Virus record (IMG/VR): IMGVR_UViG_3300032236_001232
Span: 99,948 to 163,947 of that record
Source: a virus
Direction: 5' to 3' (one strand)
DNA length: 64,000 nt
Below the pieces are notes generated by a model. The model did no database searches. It saw only the letters and a list, made by a program, of their open reading frames with translations, and was not told where the DNA came from. This document shows, in pieces, positions 38,762-46,924 of this stretch (position 1 is the stretch's first letter; the number at the start of each line of letters is the position of its first letter). Position numbers and translations under genes: made by a program.

Positions 38762-40009
38762 ATGCCTTATATTTTAAATAAAACTAATGGATCTAAACTT
38801 GCAGTATTGGAAGATGCCAGTTTAGATCTCACCACTAATCTAAGTTTTGTCGGCAGAAATTATTCTGGTTACGGCGAAATTATCAATGAAAATTTATTAA
38901 AGTTATTAGAGAATTTCTCTAATACCACACAGCCTAGTCGCCCAATAATGGGACAACTTTGGTTTAACAGCAGTAGTGATCAAAGAAGATTAAGTGTCTG
39001 TTATGATGGAAAAAACTTCAAAGGACTGGCAACTCTTAGGGTGCAGTCGGCTACTCCTACTACTTCAATTCAAGGTGAGTTATGGTGGGATACTGCTAAT
39101 AATCAACTCAAGGCATTTAATGGTGCTACCTATCTAACTGTTGGTCCTACTACAGTATCTTCTGCTAAATCATCTTGGACATTTACCGAAGAAACTTATA
39201 TTGATCCTACCAACACGCCATATAGTATTCCTTTTATCAAAGGTAATCTAAATGGTAGACCTTCTGTTGCTATCACAGCATTTACAGATTTGGTAACAAC
39301 TTCTACCATCAAAGTAACAAACTCTGATTTGATTAGTTCAACTGGAGAGAACCCTGATTTCTCCAACGGCATTAAGAAAGGTATAACACTAGCAGGATGC
39401 GATGTAAATGGATCAAGTAGAGCCAGTGATTATTACTTCTGGGGAACAGCCGCCGAAGCGCTAACAGCAGTTACAGCAACCGGTCTCACAGTTACTCCAA
39501 AAGTTTCTGGAACATTCTTTGTTCCTTTTGTAAACACCTATAGTGGTGGTGCTAGTTCAATTGGATCCACAAGTTCTTTTAGCTACAATGTGTCTACTGG
39601 AGTTTTGAATGCCACTGCTACTGCTGCCTACTACGCAGACCTAGCAGAACGTTATGCAGCAGATCGACCTTACGAAGTAGGAACGGTTTTAGTAATAGGT
39701 GGAGAAAAAGAGGTTACAACTACAGACATTAAGGCCAATACAGCGGTGATTGGAATAGTCAGTAAAAATCCGGCATATATGATGAATTCTGACGCCGGAA
39801 ACGACGAAACTCACCCCTTTATTGCCTTAAAAGGACGAGTTTCTTGCAAGATTTGCGGCACCGTAGAAAAAGGTGATCTATTGGTAACCAGCTCTATTCC
39901 GGGATATGCAGCAGCCTGGAGTCAAGGCGATAGTCCTAACGCTGTAATAGGAAAAGCCCTAGGATCGCAATCCGAGGGCTTTGGGGTTATAGAAGTTTTA
40001 GTAGTCTAA
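38762..40009 (+). CDS. Tail fibre paralog C with peptidase G2-like C-terminal region
   Basis: A 415-residue protein. The shared N-module is NLSFVGRNYSGYGEIINENL, followed by RPIMGQLWFNSS and QGELWWDTANNQLKAF. The C-terminal part has YYADLAERYAADRPYEVGTV, which matches the DLAE-Y-x-YE-GTVV pattern of fibre C-terminal domains that resemble the peptidase G2/chaperone-type domains, and then a beta domain like the 112-residue gene before it. It ends the plus-strand block, overlapping thyA by four bases at the 3' ends (convergent). Confidence 0.7.
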   Translation: MPYILNKTNGSKLAVLEDASLDLTTNLSFVGRNYSGYGEIINENLLKLLENFSNTTQPSRPIMGQLWFNSSSDQRRLSVCYDGKNFKGLATLRVQSATPTTSIQGELWWDTANNQLKAFNGATYLTVGPTTVSSAKSSWTFTEETYIDPTNTPYSIPFIKGNLNGRPSVAITAFTDLVTTSTIKVTNSDLISSTGENPDFSNGIKKGITLAGCDVNGSSRASDYYFWGTAAEALTAVTATGLTVTPKVSGTFFVPFVNTYSGGASSIGSTSSFSYNVSTGVLNATATAAYYADLAERYAADRPYEVGTVLVIGGEKEVTTTDIKANTAVIGIVSKNPAYMMNSDAGNDETHPFIALKGRVSCKICGTVEKGDLLVTSSIPGYAAAWSQGDSPNAVIGKALGSQSEGFGVIEVLVV

Positions 40010-40872
40010 ACAGCCATTGGTGCTGCTATAGCGCCGTGGCTGGTATATCCGATTAGTTCGATATCATCCATACCAAAATTGGTAATGACACTGATTGCTG
40101 GATTCAGTGTTAGAACAGGCAAAGCCATAGGCTCTCTGGACAATTGTTCTTTAACTTGATCGATGTGATTATTGTAGATATGAGCATCACCCAATGTAAT
40201 AATCAACTCCCCTACAGCTAAATTACAGACCTGGGCTATCATGTGCGTAAACAGTGCATAGCTAGCGATGTTGAATGGCACTCCTAAAAACATATCCGCA
40301 CTGCGCTGATACATCTGACAACTTAGTTTACCGCCACTAACATAGAACTGAGCCATCATATGGCATGGTGGCAATGCCATTAGATCCAGTTCACCTGGAT
40401 TCCATGCTGTAATAATATGTCGTCTACCGTAAGGATCAGATTTGATACTGTTGATCAACTCAGTCAGTTGATCGATGTGTTTGATTCCCATACGGTTTGC
40501 GCCAAACACCGGAGCTCTCCAAGTGCGCCATTGAACACCGTAAATTCTACCTAAATCGCCTTTAAACTTTTTTCTACGTTGCCAATAATCAGCACTTTCG
40601 TTATCACTCCAAATAGTTTTCTTGTCGCTATTTGGATCACCGTAAAGTAGTTCTTTCAGTTTTCGTTCATCACCGCTGCCTTCAATAAACCAAAGCAATT
40701 CGCTTACTACAGATCGCCAGGCGAGTTTTTTAGTAGTAACAGCTGGAAATCCTTCTGTTAAATCGAACCTCAGTTGAAGACCGAAAAGACTGCGGGTGCC
40801 TACACCTGTGCGATCAGGACGTAGGTCACCGTTTTCTAGAACATTTTTAAGAGCATCTAGATACTGTTTCAT
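40006..40872 (-). CDS. thyA: Thymidylate synthase (ThyA type)
   Basis: A 288-residue folate-dependent thymidylate synthase. It converts dUMP to dTMP using methylene-tetrahydrofolate for phage DNA synthesis. Motifs seen are RPDRTGVGTRSLFG with the phosphate-binding Arg (21), the active-site Cys170 in ALPPCHMM, the double Arg at 150-151 (DPYGRRHI), QRSADMFLGVPFNIASY, and LGDAHIYNNH. The length fits the family. The start overlaps the stop of the upstream gene by four bases (ATGA), so the two are translationally coupled. Confidence 0.98.
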   Translation of the reverse strand: MKQYLDALKNVLENGDLRPDRTGVGTRSLFGLQLRFDLTEGFPAVTTKKLAWRSVVSELLWFIEGSGDERKLKELLYGDPNSDKKTIWSDNESADYWQRRKKFKGDLGRIYGVQWRTWRAPVFGANRMGIKHIDQLTELINSIKSDPYGRRHIITAWNPGELDLMALPPCHMMAQFYVSGGKLSCQMYQRSADMFLGVPFNIASYALFTHMIAQVCNLAVGELIITLGDAHIYNNHIDQVKEQLSREPMALPVLTLNPAISVITNFGMDDIELIGYTSHGAIAAPMAV

Positions 40873-41441
40873 TCAGCCTCTACAGCGGCTTTCTTGCTCT
40901 TGCTTTTTGGTGGATCAAGTTCATCTGCCTTCTTGCGAAGTTGTTGAGCCTGTTTGAATAGGGCATCGGCACGAGACCGTAGTTCCCCAGCACTCATTTC
41001 TTCAACAACAGGTTCGACTACAGGTTCTGCAGTTTTAGCAGGTTTAGGATTGGGATTCTTACCATCTGTAACTGCTAGATCCTCTAATGCCACACCTTTT
41101 TGTTCAGCAATGATCACATTGAGTTCGTCAAGTGGAACACTGCTTTGAGGAGTGGGAGTTACTATGACTCCATTTGTGGGAACCTTTTTAAGGTGGTTAT
41201 TAATATGAAACCACTCTAGCATGTTACTGCCATCTGGAAACCTACGAACAGCAAGAATATCTGCCAATTCGTTTGCTGCCTGTGCTTCGTTGCCCTGGAT
41301 CAAATTCATAAGGCTATCGTGGTAAGTATCACCCAACACGTTAGTCCCAATCACTAAGGCACTGTAAGGATCACCTGGTAAAGTTCGATAAGCAATGACG
41401 ATCTTAGCGCCATTGTTTTTCATTTTTCCCACATGTTTCAT
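40869..41441 (-). CDS. Hypothetical protein with lysine/alanine-rich tail
   Basis: A 190-residue protein. The N-terminal domain (about 1-100) is mixed alpha/beta with AKIVIAYRTLPGDPYSALVI and MLEWFHINNHLKKVP. A Pro/Lys-rich linker (about 127-150) and a helical C-terminus (GELRSRADALFKQAQQLRKK) follow. The N-terminal part resembles a conserved T4-like phage family of unknown role. It ends in the start of thyA and lies in the operon led by the VWA gene. Confidence 0.6.
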   Translation of the reverse strand: MKHVGKMKNNGAKIVIAYRTLPGDPYSALVIGTNVLGDTYHDSLMNLIQGNEAQAANELADILAVRRFPDGSNMLEWFHINNHLKKVPTNGVIVTPTPQSSVPLDELNVIIAEQKGVALEDLAVTDGKNPNPKPAKTAEPVVEPVVEEMSAGELRSRADALFKQAQQLRKKADELDPPKSKSKKAAVEAE

Positions 41442-41453
41442 GTGAACTCCTAT

Positions 41454-41720
41454 TTAGGCTTCTTGGGTATCGGCAGGAGCTTCAGCAGGTGCCTCGGCGG
41501 GTTTTTGTGGTGCTACAGCATTAAGAAATGCGTTAACACGATCAAAAACTGAACCAACTGCGCTCATTTCTGCTGCTTGGAAAGCGCCGCGACGTGCTGC
41601 TGTATCTACAATGGCACGTAGGTTTTGAAGGTCGCTGATGCTGAGTTCAGGTGCAGGAGCGGCGGCTGGAACATCGCCACCAACACCGGTTTCTGTTGCT
41701 ACTTGTGCTTGATCATCCAT
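41454..41720 (-). CDS. Small conserved hypothetical protein
   Basis: An 88-residue protein with a single conserved helical core, LSISDLQNLRAIVDTAARRG, then FQAAEMSAVGSVFDRVNAFL, flanked by Ala/Pro-rich low-complexity ends. The same core occurs in small proteins of other T4-like phages. It begins one base after the end of the following 41722 gene, giving tight operon packing. Function unknown. Confidence 0.68.
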   Translation of the reverse strand: MDDQAQVATETGVGGDVPAAAPAPELSISDLQNLRAIVDTAARRGAFQAAEMSAVGSVFDRVNAFLNAVAPQKPAEAPAEAPADTQEA

Positions 41721-41721
41721 T

Positions 41722-42012
41722 TTAAAAATCTTCCTTGTTGTGTAAATAGGGACATCCTAATGACAGCATAGTGATCTCCCTGGGATCCTCTATGCCAATT
41801 ACCGTTACGTCAACGACTTTATTAAGTCGATCGACGCTTAGGCTTCGTTTAATTGCATACCTACTATTTAAGTTGTAGTTAATCCAATGGTCTAATAATT
41901 TGATATCTACAGCAGTGGATACAGTAATAGAACTAAAATGCTCGGGAATAAAGTTTAATTTTCTTACCCCCAAGGCACTTAACGGATTGACTTGTCCTCT
42001 ACTGAGAGCCAT
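41722..42012 (-). CDS. Small conserved hypothetical protein
   Basis: A 96-residue protein with strand-helix-strand character: FIPEHFSSITVSTAVDIKLL, DHWINYNLNSRYAIKRSLS, VVDVTVIGIEDPREITMLS. No catalytic pattern is evident. Its ATG overlaps the final base of the VWA metallopeptidase gene (42012), so it is coupled to that gene. It may be a structural or regulatory partner of the MoxR/VWA pair; this is inference from position only. Confidence 0.63.
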   Translation of the reverse strand: MALSRGQVNPLSALGVRKLNFIPEHFSSITVSTAVDIKLLDHWINYNLNSRYAIKRSLSVDRLNKVVDVTVIGIEDPREITMLSLGCPYLHNKEDF

Positions 42013-43271
42013 TAGGCAGCATCTTTGTAATAAGCGTATTGTCCAAACGGTGGCACAATAGTTTCGCTACCGTGGATAATAAACAGCGTATCGCAATAAT
42101 GTTCGTCACCCCACGAGCTATAAGGCAGCCCGTCTGTGAACATAATGAACTTCTTAGGCTCGATACCTTCTTCTTTCATAAAGGACCAATTGACTTCAAA
42201 GTCAGTGCCACCACCACCTTTGCATTCGTATTCCATAATTTCGTCGGCATTATCGCCGGAGAATTCGGCATAGCTATAAACACTGGTATCAAAACACCAA
42301 AGTTTAAGTTTAAAGTCTTGGTATTCTTCCATGATGCCTTTGATCTCGCTGATCATGTCTTTGCCCATTGCATCAGTAATACTGCCACTCATATCAATAC
42401 CGCAGGCTATGTCAATAGTCTCTTCATTCATCATACCGGGCAATACAGCACCGCAGTGTTGACTTTTGCGATTTGGACGATTAAAACTGAAGTTACTTTT
42501 GAGAATACTTTGGATATTCATACGCAACATCTGCCGCCAGTCCATCTTAGGCTCGGTAAAATCTTTGATCATACGAGCAATACCTGCCGGCACTTTACCT
42601 GCACCTGCTGCCTGTGCCGCGGCTACTACTGCTTCTTTGATCTCATCGCGGATTTGTTTTCGTTCCTCAGCGGTAAGGCGTGGTCGTTTTCCTTTGCCTT
42701 CTTGGTCCCCGTCGCCGTCGTTGTCGCCATCTTCGACATCGTCGAGATGCTCATCTAACAATTCGCCGAGATCTTCTACATTGATCTTTTCGGCTTTGTC
42801 GTATAGTTCCTCGTAGATCTCCTCGTAAGACTTGCCGCGATATTTGTTATCTTGGAAAATTTTAATCCAATCTGGCACTTCGCCAATACGCTCATCTTTG
42901 AGGATTTGATTAGCGGCATAATCGGCAGCAATATTACTCAATACAGCATGACGCCCATCACGGCGACCCATATGATCAAACACGTTATGAAGCACTTCGT
43001 GTGCAAAGCCAAACTCGGCTTGTTTTGGAGTCAGTCGATTTACAAAGTCGTTGTTGTAATAAAAACGACGACCATCTGTGGCCAGTGTAGAGCACCAGTC
43101 GGTGGCATCAATAAGTTGCATGCGAGTAGCAAGATTGCCAAAGAATGGATGACGGAGCAACAGCCCAATACGAGCGGTTACCAATTTTTCTACAATCTTA
43201 TTCTTTTCTGCCTGAGTAAAGTTCTTAGGAACAATCTTCTTGGTCTTCTCGGATTTCATCACTGATGCCAT
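42012..43271 (-). CDS. VWA-domain metallopeptidase-like protein (DUF2201 type)
   Basis: A 419-residue two-domain protein. The N-terminal metallopeptidase-like domain has HEVLH (His91, Glu92, His95) in the HExxH pattern. An acidic linker (about 165-195, EDGDNDGDGDQEGK) follows. The C-terminal VWA-like domain has the MIDAS motif DMSGS (293-297) and the strand KLWCFDTSVYSYAEF. This matches the DUF2201 family, usually encoded with a MoxR ATPase, as here (43364-44443). The pair would act as a chaperone-like machine on unknown targets. It has its own consensus promoter and a GGAG ribosome site. Confidence 0.87.
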   Translation of the reverse strand: MASVMKSEKTKKIVPKNFTQAEKNKIVEKLVTARIGLLLRHPFFGNLATRMQLIDATDWCSTLATDGRRFYYNNDFVNRLTPKQAEFGFAHEVLHNVFDHMGRRDGRHAVLSNIAADYAANQILKDERIGEVPDWIKIFQDNKYRGKSYEEIYEELYDKAEKINVEDLGELLDEHLDDVEDGDNDGDGDQEGKGKRPRLTAEERKQIRDEIKEAVVAAAQAAGAGKVPAGIARMIKDFTEPKMDWRQMLRMNIQSILKSNFSFNRPNRKSQHCGAVLPGMMNEETIDIACGIDMSGSITDAMGKDMISEIKGIMEEYQDFKLKLWCFDTSVYSYAEFSGDNADEIMEYECKGGGGTDFEVNWSFMKEEGIEPKKFIMFTDGLPYSSWGDEHYCDTLFIIHGSETIVPPFGQYAYYKDAA

Positions 43272-43303
43272 TGCTTTCTCCGTTGTTTAACTGTATATGA
43301 GCT

Positions 43304-43332
43304 ATTATACACACACTTATTTAATATGTCAA
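43304..43332 (-). promoter_or_regulatory. Perfect sigma70 consensus promoter
   Basis: TTGACA (43332-43327), 17-base spacer, TATAAT (43309-43304) on the minus strand, 32 bases before the VWA gene ATG. Exact consensus in both boxes and spacing. Confidence 0.9.
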
Positions 43333-43343
43333 GAGACAAATAA

Positions 43344-43357
43344 GGCCCTTTCGGGCC
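43344..43357. terminator. Hairpin with TTTC loop between moxR and the VWA gene
   Basis: GGCCC (43344-43348) and GGGCC (43353-43357) flank a four-base loop, followed by CTATTTTT on the plus strand and TTATTTG on the minus strand. In the minus direction it lies just after the moxR stop at 43364 and before the VWA promoter, a plausible though modest terminator. Confidence 0.6.
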
Positions 43358-43363
43358 CTATTT

Positions 43364-44443
43364 TTACTCCATTGCAGTGATAATATACTTGCCATACTTC
43401 TCGTGGAAGCGGTCGAAGTTCTTCAACTTGCTGGCATCGAATGGAAGTTTGTATGTGGTCAAGGCCGTTTTTGCACCCATCACAACCAATTCTGTTGGGA
43501 AATTATCCATCATAAACCCAAAGAAGCAATCTGCCATAGGATCCCAATCTTTAACTTTCTTCTCATATGCAGATTGCAGTTCGTAGCACATACTCACAGT
43601 CAGCGAATACATTGCCGAAATTTCTTTGATATTACAAACTTTGACCTTGCCGTTGAGAATCTCTGTTGGGTCAGGCATTTGCTTGGCAACCTTGCGATGC
43701 GCCATAAATTTAACAGCAAGGCCCTCGCCTACAGCACCGGCAACCAAATCAGTCAGTGTGCTTTCTGGCAAGTCGTCGTCCTGCAACAATTCGCTAACAA
43801 AGGACCAGCTACGCGGAGTAGCAAAGGAGCGGCTTGCACTTTTTGGATCAAAGTCATAAAGATCTTGTTTAGCAAAACCAATATAACCTACGACCTGTTC
43901 GTGAACTTTGTTCAGCGTAGCCCACTGTAGCCAATCTTCGTAGTCGCTACGCAATTCAATATGCAGGAAGCGATTTGCCAACGGAGCAGGCATACGATAA
44001 GTAACGCCCTTGTCAGTCTCGCGATTGCCTGCTGCCACAATGCTAACACCTTTAGGAAGAACATAGGTGCCAACGCGGCGATTAAGAATCAGCTGATATG
44101 CCGCAGCCTGCGTGGCCGGAGCAGCCGAGTTCAGCTCATCCAAGAACAGGATGGCGGTGCTGTCTGGATCTGTAGGCAGTTCTGCTGGAGGTGCCCAAGT
44201 CATAGTATTGGCAGCACTATTGTAATAGGGAATACCTTTGATATCGGTAGGTTCCCAAAGGCTCAGCCGAACATCAATGACCTCGCGATCAAACTCGTCG
44301 CCGATCTGTTTTACGATATCGCTCTTGCCGATACCCGGAGGACCCCACATGAATACAGGGCGTTGGATTTTAATGCACTTGCGAATGCTACGTTTGGCTT
44401 CGTTTGGGCTAACGGTGCGATTTGCGGAAATTTTCTCTGACAT
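43364..44443 (-). CDS. MoxR-type AAA+ ATPase
   Basis: A 359-residue AAA+ ATPase of the MoxR branch. Motifs: Walker A GPPGIGKSD (Lys40), Walker B AILFLDELNSA, sensor AAGNRETD, and the Arg-finger region MPAPLANRFLHIEL. MoxR ATPases usually work with a VWA partner to load metals, assemble complexes or remodel proteins; the partner is the next gene downstream. It has a consensus sigma70 promoter of its own, so it is probably expressed early. The target in infected cells is not known. Confidence 0.93.
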   Translation of the reverse strand: MSEKISANRTVSPNEAKRSIRKCIKIQRPVFMWGPPGIGKSDIVKQIGDEFDREVIDVRLSLWEPTDIKGIPYYNSAANTMTWAPPAELPTDPDSTAILFLDELNSAAPATQAAAYQLILNRRVGTYVLPKGVSIVAAGNRETDKGVTYRMPAPLANRFLHIELRSDYEDWLQWATLNKVHEQVVGYIGFAKQDLYDFDPKSASRSFATPRSWSFVSELLQDDDLPESTLTDLVAGAVGEGLAVKFMAHRKVAKQMPDPTEILNGKVKVCNIKEISAMYSLTVSMCYELQSAYEKKVKDWDPMADCFFGFMMDNFPTELVVMGAKTALTTYKLPFDASKLKNFDRFHEKYGKYIITAME

Positions 44444-44504
44444 TTAAAAACTCTCAAAGTTAGTATTGGTTAATGTCGATTGCCTACTGCTTCAACATGT
44501 ATCT

Positions 44505-44533
44505 ATTATACCTTAGTCAGCGGTTGCTGTCAA
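44505..44533 (-). promoter_or_regulatory. Perfect sigma70 consensus promoter for moxR
   Basis: TTGACA (44533-44528), 17-base spacer, TATAAT (44510-44505), 61 bases before the moxR ATG. The upstream part overlaps the 3' end of the preceding gene (stop at 44513). Confidence 0.9.
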
Positions 44534-44902
44534 GTCGCTGGCAATTTTTGCCCGTATTAGACGTTCAATGTTGCCTGAAAACAACACCAATTGAACAGCC
44601 AACCGGTCGTTGAATACATGAATGGCTTTGGGTGTGATATACCAAGGTGCGTCTATGTAGTTGTCTAGTAGGAGAATAAATTCGCTCTTATACTCAAACT
44701 TGGCGTCATATTTGACTTTGAGATCTCTAATTTTGGCTTGGCAAAGAGCAGTATATCCTGCTTCGGTTAGGCGTAGTCCACCTTTGGGTTTAACTCTTAA
44801 ATTTTGCCACCAAAGGCGTTTGCATTTTCTTAAATTTTTATCATCAACTGGCAGGCCTAGCTGTTCTGCCACATAGCGTGTTATTTCAATCTTTTGATTC
44901 AT
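44513..44902 (-). CDS. Hypothetical protein
   Basis: A 129-residue protein beginning MNQKIEITRYVAEQLGLPVD. The ATG at 44902 is preferred over an in-frame GTG five codons upstream; both overlap the preceding gene slightly. Charged, with KCKRLWWQNLRVKPKGGLRL and ICR-like winged helix spacing (LTEAGYTALCQAKI). The Trp/Lys patch and the helix that follows could contact nucleic acid. It was not recognised as a specific family. Confidence 0.6.
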   Translation of the reverse strand: MNQKIEITRYVAEQLGLPVDDKNLRKCKRLWWQNLRVKPKGGLRLTEAGYTALCQAKIRDLKVKYDAKFEYKSEFILLLDNYIDAPWYITPKAIHVFNDRLAVQLVLFSGNIERLIRAKIASDLTATAD

Positions 44903-45185
44903 TGGTGATCTTTTCACCGGTGGTTAGTTTGTATACAGAAAAATCTTCTGTGTTAAAAAGTTTATTCATTTTACTTGCGAGATTATGTGCATGTCCAGCG
45001 TTAGAAAAACTGACTTTTTTATATTTAGGACCTATATGTTGTGCTACAATGCTACTGGTTTTCAAGTTAATAGGTTTATCTTTATAAAAAACGGCCCAGA
45101 TTGCTTCTGCTTCAAGAACTTGTTCTACCTTAAATGTCTTTTTGCTGATATTTTCTAATATTACATTAGGTTTAGGACGGCTCAT
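44886..45185 (-). CDS. Hypothetical protein
   Basis: A 99-residue protein starting MSRPKPNVILENISKKTFKV. A GTG two codons earlier (45191) has closer spacing to the GGAG at 45200-45197 and is an alternative start. Mixed alpha/beta with HIGPKYKKVSFSNAGHAHNL. No family recognised. A late promoter and a hairpin that brackets the ribosome site precede it. Confidence 0.58.
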   Translation of the reverse strand: MSRPKPNVILENISKKTFKVEQVLEAEAIWAVFYKDKPINLKTSSIVAQHIGPKYKKVSFSNAGHAHNLASKMNKLFNTEDFSVYKLTTGEKITNESKD

Positions 45186-45220
45186 ATACACATGTCTCCA
45201 AAATGGTATGTGTATTTATT
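45186..45220 (-). promoter_or_regulatory. Late promoter in the 5' arm of a start-site hairpin
   Basis: On the minus strand AATAAATA spans 45220-45213. ATACACAT (45215-45208) pairs with ATGTGTAT (45193-45186), 8 bp, with the GGAG in the 14-base loop and the ATG right after the stem. Late transcripts would begin around 45207, without the 5' arm. Confidence 0.55.
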
Positions 45221-45231
45221 ATATTTTAAGT

Positions 45232-45453
45232 CTAAAAAAACCCGCCGTTCATTTTAACTTCAATATCGCCCGATGGAATATTGGTCATTACTTGGTCCAA
45301 TTCACCTGCTAAACGGGTCATTACTACACTTAGGCTATTCTGTAGATCGGTTACTTCTTTGATAGAAAGAGTAAGGTCTCGTTGATTGCTTTTAATGGCA
45401 ACACGAGCACGATTTAAGAAATCTTCAATAGGCAGTGTGTTTAGTTCTTTCAT
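45232..45453 (-). CDS. Small conserved hypothetical protein
   Basis: A 73-residue helical protein: LPIEDFLNRARVAIKSNQRD and EVTDLQNSLSVVMTRLAGEL, ending in GGFF. Small proteins of this layout are common in T4-like phages. It overlaps the preceding gene by four bases (ATGA). The seven-T run near its stop encodes the Phe-Phe ending and is not read as a terminator. Function unknown. Confidence 0.62.
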   Translation of the reverse strand: MKELNTLPIEDFLNRARVAIKSNQRDLTLSIKEVTDLQNSLSVVMTRLAGELDQVMTNIPSGDIEVKMNGGFF

Positions 45454-45935
45454 GATTTATTTGCAATATTTAACCGAATTTTCATCTCTTCTTCGGTTTT
45501 AAACGGACCTTGAAATGGATATCTCTGTAGTGTAATTAGTTTAGGGCAATATGCTTTTGTCCAGCCTTTGCGAAATTCAATTAGATAATATCCGGCGCAA
45601 TACCTACTTTTACTTTTGAGATTTTTAACATATAGCGGTAGACGATTTTTTAAATTGAATACCGGGTCGTAAGGCTTGGTTTTACAGGGATAATCATAGA
45701 TAGAATAGTTCTTATTCTCTTCTTTATCTGTTTTTATTTTTTTGATATTGTCTTCGAATAGTGCAATACCCAGTTGAGATTTAACTTCGGACAGATTTTT
45801 AAAAGAGATCTTTTGACCATTTCTTAAAAATGCGTAACCTTTTTTTTCCTTGGAAATACTGCCAATTTTCTCAGTGCCGTATTTGACTAACCATTCTTTA
45901 TTTGGGATTAGATTTTTTGCTGTTGATGATGTCAT
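45450..45935 (-). CDS. Conserved hypothetical protein
   Basis: A 161-residue basic protein with EWLVKYGTEKIGSISKEKKG near the start and aromatic/Cys-containing strands toward the end (KSRYCAGYYLIEFRKGWTKA, YCPKLITLQRYPFQGPFKTE). This C-terminal pattern is shared by hypothetical proteins next to the exonuclease gene in T4-like marine phages. It overlaps its neighbours by four bases at both ends. No enzymatic motif is visible. Confidence 0.65.
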   Translation of the reverse strand: MTSSTAKNLIPNKEWLVKYGTEKIGSISKEKKGYAFLRNGQKISFKNLSEVKSQLGIALFEDNIKKIKTDKEENKNYSIYDYPCKTKPYDPVFNLKNRLPLYVKNLKSKSRYCAGYYLIEFRKGWTKAYCPKLITLQRYPFQGPFKTEEEMKIRLNIANKS

Positions 45936-46924
45936 TGAGCATACCTTGCGTTAAGTGGTTCTGCATAACTTTCTACTTGTTCACTGATCTTTTGCAAGTC
46001 AAAAGCCGCACAGAATTTAAGTAATCTTATTCCTACCTGTGGAATATTTTTTGCCTTTTCAATTTCTTGATCTATCGTTTCTTGAATAATCTTTCTAATC
46101 TCGGGTGGTTGAGCAGTAAGATCGCATAGTTGGACATTACGTTGGTAATCGTCTAACACACGATGTTCAACACCTTCATGATCAACCCATCGTTGTAGCA
46201 TCATGTTGTTCCAGTTATATCCGCGAGTTGTTCTATCGGCAAATGCTTCTCGCAGACCAACTTTATTCTTACTGCCTTTTTCTCTCACACCGGGATAGGC
46301 ACTAAAGATGTTATCGCTAGTATCGCCGCGCATACATTTTTCAAATAGTAGCCACTCTGGCTCGGGTGCAGGTTTTACTGCTTTGGTCTTTTTATCGATT
46401 ACCGGTTTACCCTTCTCATCGTAGTATCCTTCGTGAGTAGTGGTAACACCCATGATGCCGTTATATTGACGCACATTAGGCGCAATAAGCTGAGCAAAGT
46501 CGCCGTCTGTGCTGATGATTACATGATTATCGTTGGGATGACTTTGAATCCATCCAGCAATGAGATCATCTGCTTCCAATTGTGGATTATGTAGAACGCT
46601 GGTATTAGTTTTGTTTAGAACAAAGTCTTTAAACTGATCAAATGTTTCCCAGAATACACGCTCTTCTTCTGCTTCTCGTGGGCTGTGTGCTGCACGAGCT
46701 TCTGCCCTTTGCCGTTTGTAAGGAGCATAATGATCCTTGCGCCAACTGCGTCCTTCTAAGCAGAAGATGACATGGTCGCCTTTAAAGTCTCTCCATGCCT
46801 TGCGAACACTACTCAATACAGTATGAATGCTCATACCAATCTTATCATTGAGATCTCCACGGACCACATGTCTGGCCCTAAAAAATGTATTTGCAGTATC
46901 GACTAGAATATAAGTTTTGCTCAT
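45932..46924 (-). CDS. 5'-3' exonuclease / RNase H family protein
   Basis: A 330-residue protein of the FEN/5'-nuclease family (T4 RNase H is 305 residues), which removes RNA primers and flaps during lagging-strand synthesis. Acidic metal-ligand motifs are in order: ILVDTANTFFRAR (Asp8), LEADDLIAGW, STDGDFAQLI, and CMRGDTSDNI followed by the helical-hairpin type KGSKNKVGLREAF. The arch region is basic (WRKDHYAPYKRQRAEARAAH). It overlaps the 46924 gene by one base. Confidence 0.92.
   Translation of the reverse strand: MSKTYILVDTANTFFRARHVVRGDLNDKIGMSIHTVLSSVRKAWRDFKGDHVIFCLEGRSWRKDHYAPYKRQRAEARAAHSPREAEEERVFWETFDQFKDFVLNKTNTSVLHNPQLEADDLIAGWIQSHPNDNHVIISTDGDFAQLIAPNVRQYNGIMGVTTTHEGYYDEKGKPVIDKKTKAVKPAPEPEWLLFEKCMRGDTSDNIFSAYPGVREKGSKNKVGLREAFADRTTRGYNWNNMMLQRWVDHEGVEHRVLDDYQRNVQLCDLTAQPPEIRKIIQETIDQEIEKAKNIPQVGIRLLKFCAAFDLQKISEQVESYAEPLNARYAQ

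Noticed and set aside
42039-43265. Long plus-strand ORFs (239, 116 and 137 residues) opposite the VWA gene
   Set aside because: Antisense to a gene with clear HExxH and MIDAS motifs; the translations are low in known patterns and lack ribosome sites.
45232-45250. Terminator from GGCGGG followed by seven T on the minus strand
   Set aside because: No stem precedes it, and the T run encodes the Phe-Phe end of the 45232-45453 gene.
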